Shown piece after piece: positions 59,967-64,000 of a stretch of 64,000 nt of DNA. The translations under genes were made by a program, and so were the position numbers. This stretch comes from Variovorax flavidus. GTDB taxonomy: Bacteria; Pseudomonadota; Gammaproteobacteria; Burkholderiales; Burkholderiaceae_C. Under the pieces are notes generated by a model, which saw only the letters and a program-made list of their open reading frames with translations, made no database searches and was not told the DNA's origin. The first letter of the stretch is position 1; every line of letters starts with the position of its first letter. Where the stretch lies: NCBI RefSeq assembly GCF_030317145.1, contig NZ_JASZYE010000003.1, positions 558,001 through 622,000 of the forward strand, given 5' to 3'.

Positions 59967-60689
59967 ATGCACAACGCCAAACCCCTTGACTCAGCCGCGT
60001 CGTCCAGCCTCCTGGCGGACGCCGAACTGGCGATGCGTGCCGCGCGAGGCGACACCCTGGCCTTCCAGCACATCATGCGTCGGCACAACCGGCTGCTGTT
60101 TCGCACCGGCCGCAGCATCCTGCAGAACGACGAGGAGACACAGGATGCGCTGCAGGAAGCCTACCTGCGGGCATGGCGTTCGCTCGCCAGCTTCAGGGCC
60201 GAGGCCAGGCTCTCCACCTGGCTGGTGCGGATCGTCGTGAACGAAGCGCTCGGAAGACTTCGCGGTCGCCGCAGCGCGCAGGTCATTCCGCTCGACACCG
60301 TCAGCGATGCTGCCGAAGCGCAAGGGGAGACATGGATGCACGCAGACCCGGACGAGCAGCCCGAACGCCAGGCGATGCGCGGCGAATTCCGCAATCTGAT
60401 CGAAACCCGGATCGATGCCCTTCCGGACGCCTTTCGCACCGTGTTCGTCCTGCGCGCGGTGGAGGACATGAGCATCGAAGAGGTCGCCGCGGCCCTGGAG
60501 ATTCCGGAAGCCACGGTAAGGAGCCGCTTCTTCCGAGCGCGCGGCCTCTTGCGCGAAGCGCTGTCGCGCGAGGTCGATCTTGCGATCGGCGATGCATTCT
60601 CGTTCGCGGGCAAGCGCTGCGACGACATCGTCGCCCACGTGATGTCCGCGATCGCCGGCGACGCATCGAGCCCACGGCCGCACCCGTGA
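59967..60689 (+). CDS. ECF RNA polymerase sigma factor (sigma-24 type)
   Basis: A 240-aa sigma factor, ATG at 59967; the longer upstream frame was rejected. Region 2 is at ~30-95 (AFQHIMRRHNRLLFRTGRSIL, DALQEAYLRAWRSLASFR, STWLVRIVVNEALGRLR). Region 4 is at ~140-200 (LPDAFRTVFVLRAVEDMSIEEVAAALEIPEATVRSRFFRARGLL). Length is slightly above the typical ECF (~200 aa) because of a C-terminal extension with Cys in GKRCDD. No anti-sigma gene is adjacent; the next gene is a ferritin-like protein 22 bp on. A role in envelope or oxidative stress is inferred. Confidence 0.88.
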   Translation: MHNAKPLDSAASSSLLADAELAMRAARGDTLAFQHIMRRHNRLLFRTGRSILQNDEETQDALQEAYLRAWRSLASFRAEARLSTWLVRIVVNEALGRLRGRRSAQVIPLDTVSDAAEAQGETWMHADPDEQPERQAMRGEFRNLIETRIDALPDAFRTVFVLRAVEDMSIEEVAAALEIPEATVRSRFFRARGLLREALSREVDLAIGDAFSFAGKRCDDIVAHVMSAIAGDASSPRPHP

Positions 60690-60711
60690 ATCCAATCACA
60701 AGGAGACTGTC

Positions 60712-61284
60712 ATGTCCTTCTTTCAGATGCCCACGCCCATCGCCGCGCGCCGCCTTTTCCTGGGCCGTTCCGGCCTCGTGCTGTCAGGCGCCGCAGTCGC
60801 GCTTCTGGCCGGCAAGGATGCCCTGGCGGCCAAGGCGGACGGGGACACTGCCGGGGACGTGCAGATCCTCAACACTGCGCTCGGCGCGGAACTCGAAGCC
60901 ATCGCGGCCTACCAGGTTGGCGCGGAAAGCAAGCTCCTCGAGAAGCCCGTGCTCGATCTCGCCGTGACCTTCCAGGGGCACCACAGGGCGCATGCGGCCA
61001 TGCTGGCGGGGACGGTCGCGAAACTGGGCGGCAAGCCTGTGCTCGCAAAGAGCAAGTACGACTTCCCGGTCGAGCAGTTGAAGTCGCAAGCGGACGTGCT
61101 CCGCTTCGCGGCCAAGCTGGAGCAAGGCGCCGTCAGCGCCTACCTGGGTGCCGTGCCGCTGTTCGGCGATCGCGACCTCTCGAAGGCCGCAGCGAGCATC
61201 CTCGGCGACGAAGCCATGCACTGGGCCGTGCTGCGCCAGGCGCTCGGCGAGGTACCGGTGGTTCCATCGGCCTTCATGTCCTGA
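60712..61284 (+). CDS. Ferritin-like protein with Tat-type signal
   Basis: A 190-aa protein with an N-terminal twin-arginine-like signal (AARRLFLGRSGLVLSGAAVALLAG), suggesting export after folding and cofactor insertion. The mature part is a helical bundle with Glu/His pairs at helix positions: ILNTALGAELEAIAAYQVG, VTFQGHHRAHAAMLAG, KLEQGAVSAYLGAVPLF and DEAMHWAVLRQAL. This fits a ferritin-like di-metal protein. Catalase, oxidase or iron storage cannot be told apart. It is co-transcribed with the ECF sigma factor (22-bp gap), so it is probably a member of its regulon or a sensor. Confidence 0.8.
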   Translation: MSFFQMPTPIAARRLFLGRSGLVLSGAAVALLAGKDALAAKADGDTAGDVQILNTALGAELEAIAAYQVGAESKLLEKPVLDLAVTFQGHHRAHAAMLAGTVAKLGGKPVLAKSKYDFPVEQLKSQADVLRFAAKLEQGAVSAYLGAVPLFGDRDLSKAAASILGDEAMHWAVLRQALGEVPVVPSAFMS

Positions 61285-61367
61285 ACCCGCCGGACGACGA
61301 GGGCACGCGGACCCGCCACCAGCTCAAGCAGGCCAACGGATCGCCCGAATGCCGCCGGTAGGCAAGC

Positions 61368-63365
61368 TCAGACGTCCACCTCGACGTCGTCCGCGCGCAA
61401 TTCCATCAGTTCACGCCGCGCGGCGGCCTCGCCCTTGCCCATGAGCTTGGTGATCTCGCCCTGCGTGCCCAGCACGTCGAAGCGTCCCAGGCGCACCTGC
61501 AGCAGGCGTCGCGTGTCGGGATTGAGCGTGGTCTCCCACAACTGTTCGGCGCTCATTTCGCCCAGGCCCTTGAAGCGGCTGATGCTCCACGCACCTTCAC
61601 GCACGCCGTCCTTGCGCAGCTTGTCGAGGATGGCGGTGAGCTCGCCCTCGTCCAGCGCGTAGACCTTCGAGGCCGGCTTCTTGCCGCGCGCCGGTGCGTC
61701 GACGCGGAACAGAGGCGGCTTGGCGACGTACACGTGCCCCGTCTCGATCAGCTTCGGGAAGTGACGGAAGAACAAGGTGAGCAGCAGCACCTGGATGTGC
61801 GACCCATCCACGTCGGCATCGCTCAGGATGCAGACCTTGCCGTAGCGCAGGCCGGACATGTCGGGCGTATCGTCCGGCCCGTGCGGATCGACGCCGATCG
61901 CGACGGAGATGTCGTGGATTTCCGTGTTGGCGAAAAGCCTGTCGCGCTCGACCTCCCAGGTGTTGAGCACCTTGCCGCGCAGGGGAAGGATGGCCTGGCT
62001 TTCCTTGTCCCGTCCCATCTTGGCACTGCCGCCGGCGGAGTCGCCCTCGACCAGGAAGACCTCGTTGTGCGCAATGTCCTTGCTCTCGCAGTCGGTCAGC
62101 TTGCCCGGCAGCACGGCCACGCCGGAGCCCTTGCGCTTCTCGACCTTCTGGCCGGCCTTCTGGCGCGTCTGCGCGGCCTTGATGGCCAGTTCGGCGAGCT
62201 TCCTGCCGTAGTCGACGTGCTGGTTGAGCCACAGCTCCAGCGCCGGCCGCACGAAGCTCGACACCAGCCGCACGGCATCGCGCGAATTGAGCCGTTCCTT
62301 GATCTGTCCCTGGAATTGCGGGTCGAGCACCTTGGCCGAGAGCACGTACGACGCGCGTGCGAAGACGTCCTCAGGCAGCAGTTTCACGCCCTTGGGCAAC
62401 AGCGAATGCAGTTCGATGAAGCTCTTGACCGCGTTGAACAGGCCATCGCGCAACCCGCTTTCATGCGTGCCGCCGGCGCTCGTGGGGATCAGGTTGACGT
62501 AGCTCTCGCGCACCGGCTGGCCGTCTTCCGTGAAGGCCACGCACCATTCGGCGCCTTCGCCCTCGGCAAAGTTGTCGGCATTCTTGTCGGCATGGCCCGC
62601 GCCTTCGAAGAGCGGGATCACCGGGTCGCCGTTGAGCGTCTGCATCAGGTAGTCGCGCAGTCCGCCCTTGTAGAGCCAGGTCTGGGTTTCCTTGGTCTTC
62701 TCGACCACCAGCGTCACCGTGACGCCGGGCATCAGCACCGCCTTGCTGCGCAGCAGATGCGTGAGTTCGTTGATCGGCAGCGCCGGGGATTCGAAGTACT
62801 TGGCGTCCGGCCATGCGCGCACCGTCGTGCCTTGCCGGCGGTCGCGCGGACCATCGCCGTTGGAAGCGGCTGCGCTTTCCTGCGGCCGGAGCTTGAGCGG
62901 CTCGACCACATCGCCGGCCGAGAACGCGATCTGCGCCACCGAGCCTTCGCGATAAGAGGTCACCTCCAGACGCTTCGACAGCGCATTGGTCACCGAGACG
63001 CCGACGCCGTGCAAGCCGCCCGAGAAGCTGTAGGCGCCGCCCGAGCCCTTGTCGAACTTGCCGCCCGCGTGCAGCCGGGTGAACACCAGCTCGACCACGG
63101 GGGCCTTTTCCTCCGGGTGCAATCCGAAGGGAATGCCGCGGCCGTCGTCCTCGACGCTGACGGAGCCGTCCGCATGGAGGGTGACCTTGATCTTCTTGCC
63201 GTACCCCGCCAGCGCCTCGTCGGCGGCGTTGTCCAGTACTTCCTGAATGATGTGCAGCGGGTTGTCGGTGCGGGTGTACATGCCCGGCCGCTGCTTGACG
63301 GGCTCGAGGCCCTTGAGGACGCGAATCGACGCCTCGCCGTAACTGCCTGGTTCCTTGCTTGCCAT
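61368..63365 (-). CDS. parE: DNA topoisomerase IV subunit B
   Basis: A 665-aa ATPase subunit. The GHKL nucleotide site includes EVLDNAADEALAGYG and VEDDGRGIPFGLHPEEK. The transducer region follows. TOPRIM motifs are EGDSAGGSAKMGRDK and DADVDGSHIQVLLLTLFFRHF. It drives decatenation with ParC by ATP hydrolysis. The start at 63365 gives MASKEPGSYGEASIRVLKGLEPVKQRPGMY in family register; the longer frame adds unsupported residues. No strong ribosome-binding site is visible. It is convergent with the ferritin-like gene, and the gap (83 bp) shows no clear hairpin. Confidence 0.93.
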   Translation of the reverse strand: MASKEPGSYGEASIRVLKGLEPVKQRPGMYTRTDNPLHIIQEVLDNAADEALAGYGKKIKVTLHADGSVSVEDDGRGIPFGLHPEEKAPVVELVFTRLHAGGKFDKGSGGAYSFSGGLHGVGVSVTNALSKRLEVTSYREGSVAQIAFSAGDVVEPLKLRPQESAAASNGDGPRDRRQGTTVRAWPDAKYFESPALPINELTHLLRSKAVLMPGVTVTLVVEKTKETQTWLYKGGLRDYLMQTLNGDPVIPLFEGAGHADKNADNFAEGEGAEWCVAFTEDGQPVRESYVNLIPTSAGGTHESGLRDGLFNAVKSFIELHSLLPKGVKLLPEDVFARASYVLSAKVLDPQFQGQIKERLNSRDAVRLVSSFVRPALELWLNQHVDYGRKLAELAIKAAQTRQKAGQKVEKRKGSGVAVLPGKLTDCESKDIAHNEVFLVEGDSAGGSAKMGRDKESQAILPLRGKVLNTWEVERDRLFANTEIHDISVAIGVDPHGPDDTPDMSGLRYGKVCILSDADVDGSHIQVLLLTLFFRHFPKLIETGHVYVAKPPLFRVDAPARGKKPASKVYALDEGELTAILDKLRKDGVREGAWSISRFKGLGEMSAEQLWETTLNPDTRRLLQVRLGRFDVLGTQGEITKLMGKGEAAARRELMELRADDVEVDV

Positions 63366-63517
63366 GGCGCGGGATTCTAGGCGTTGGTCTCGTGGCCACC
63401 CGGGCGCTTTCGGGGCGAGGCGTTCGTCGATCGCATCAAAGTCGCTCGAAAATTTCACCAATCTCCAATGGGAGCGCCGCCGACGCAGGGCCTGGCTTTT
63501 CGGTACATTTGCCCGGG

Positions 63518-64000
63518 ATGACTTCCTCCTCCAGCCAGCCTCTCAGCCTCAAGCAGGTCCTTGTTTGCGGCGCCATGATCGTCACGTTGTCGATGGGCAT
63601 CCGCCACGGCTTCGGGCTCTGGCTCCAGCCGATCACGCAGGAACAAGGCTGGTCGCGGCAAACCTTCTCCTTTGCGATCGCCATTCAAAACCTGTCATGG
63701 GGCGTGATCGGCGTGTTCGCGGGGATGCTGGCGGACAAGCTGGGCGCGTTTCGCGTCCTGCTGGCGGGCGCGGCACTCTATTCGCTGGGCTTGGTCGGCA
63801 TGGCGCTGTCTCCGACGCCGCTGATGTTCGCGCTTTCGGCGGGCGTCCTGATCGGCGCCGCGCAGGCCGGCACGACGTACGCCGTCATCTACGGCGTCAT
63901 CGGCCGCCAGATCCCTGCCGAAAAGCGCTCCTGGGCGATGGGCGTCGCCGCAGCGGCCGGCTCCTTTGGCCAGTTCCTGATGGTGCCCGTGGAGGGCCAG
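63518..64000 (+). CDS. MFS transporter, 5' part
   Basis: The frame starts at ATG 63518 and runs off the window with no stop (161 codons visible). After a short N terminus (TSSSSQPLSLKQ) come the spans VLVCGAMIVTLSMGI, FAIAIQNLSWGVIGVFAGML, VLLAGAALYSLGLVGMAL and LSAGVLIGAAQAGTTYAVIYG, with the loop LADKLGAFRV that matches the MFS motif A region between helices 2 and 3. Substrate not readable; the opening resembles monocarboxylate/oxalate-type carriers. Divergent from parE with ~150 bp between the starts. Confidence 0.8.
   Translation, partial: MTSSSSQPLSLKQVLVCGAMIVTLSMGIRHGFGLWLQPITQEQGWSRQTFSFAIAIQNLSWGVIGVFAGMLADKLGAFRVLLAGAALYSLGLVGMALSPTPLMFALSAGVLIGAAQAGTTYAVIYGVIGRQIPAEKRSWAMGVAAAAGSFGQFLMVPVEGQ

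Overview
The window is GC-rich DNA from a betaproteobacterium, most likely a Comamonadaceae member close to Variovorax. This is judged from gene content and style: an orphan Bug-type binding protein, a parE / lytic transglycosylase / parC neighbourhood, a Rhizobium-type glycerol ABC transporter, very dense ATGA-overlapping operons and long open antisense frames. No tRNA, rRNA, insertion sequence or CRISPR array was seen. All assignments come from reading the sequence; no search was run.

Layout. 1-1614: the 3' end of a GltS glutamate symporter, a 63-aa lipoprotein, then a roughly 250-nt structured leader ahead of a 106-aa orphan protein. 1629-11701: a complete glycerol module, with glpD-glpS-glpT-glpP-glpQ-glpU-glpV on the minus strand and divergent glpR-glpK, closed by a 20-bp perfect-stem hairpin. 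11823-17039: a 1243-aa RTX-type secreted repeat protein and a glycosyltransferase. 17105-29913: two operons of the circularly permuted ATP-grasp / alpha-E / transglutaminase-like set, in which the two enzymes are separate genes in one operon and fused in the other, flanking comEC. A RidA and an Lrp/AsnC regulator are appended to the second. 30412-32600: DUF6494 and the AmmeMemoRadiSam B and radical-SAM proteins. 32609-35307: a saccharopine dehydrogenase-like / semialdehyde dehydrogenase pair, likely lysine breakdown.

35529-40110: a Crp/Fnr regulator divergent from an operon with a kynureninase-like class V PLP enzyme, an unknown protein, a Bug binding protein, a RidA and a kynurenine-formamidase-like cyclase. 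A 20-bp dyad lies between the divergent starts. 40107-41126: a DUF3616 protein. 41262-47986: an eight-gene minus-strand operon of an amino-acid-type ABC importer, a TIM-barrel isomerase, a KDG-kinase-like PfkB enzyme, a 2-hydroxyacid dehydrogenase and a LacI repressor, headed by a perfect LacI-type operator. 48132-55289: a CorA-like transporter, a YgiW-type OB-fold protein, a membrane-embedded patatin, a NAPE-PLD-like lipoprotein and a 59-aa membrane protein. 55310-63365: parC, a kelch protein, a lytic transglycosylase, an ECF sigma factor with a Tat-signal ferritin-like protein, and parE. The window ends inside an MFS transporter.

The most unusual signals are the leader RNA at 1031-1251, where one central element can pair with either of two copies of its complement and an anti-Shine-Dalgarno segment is present; the paired ATP-grasp / alpha-E / transglutaminase operons; the dyad at 36231-36250 that covers the ribosome-binding region; and the duplicated roll-plus-cap layout of the RTX protein.
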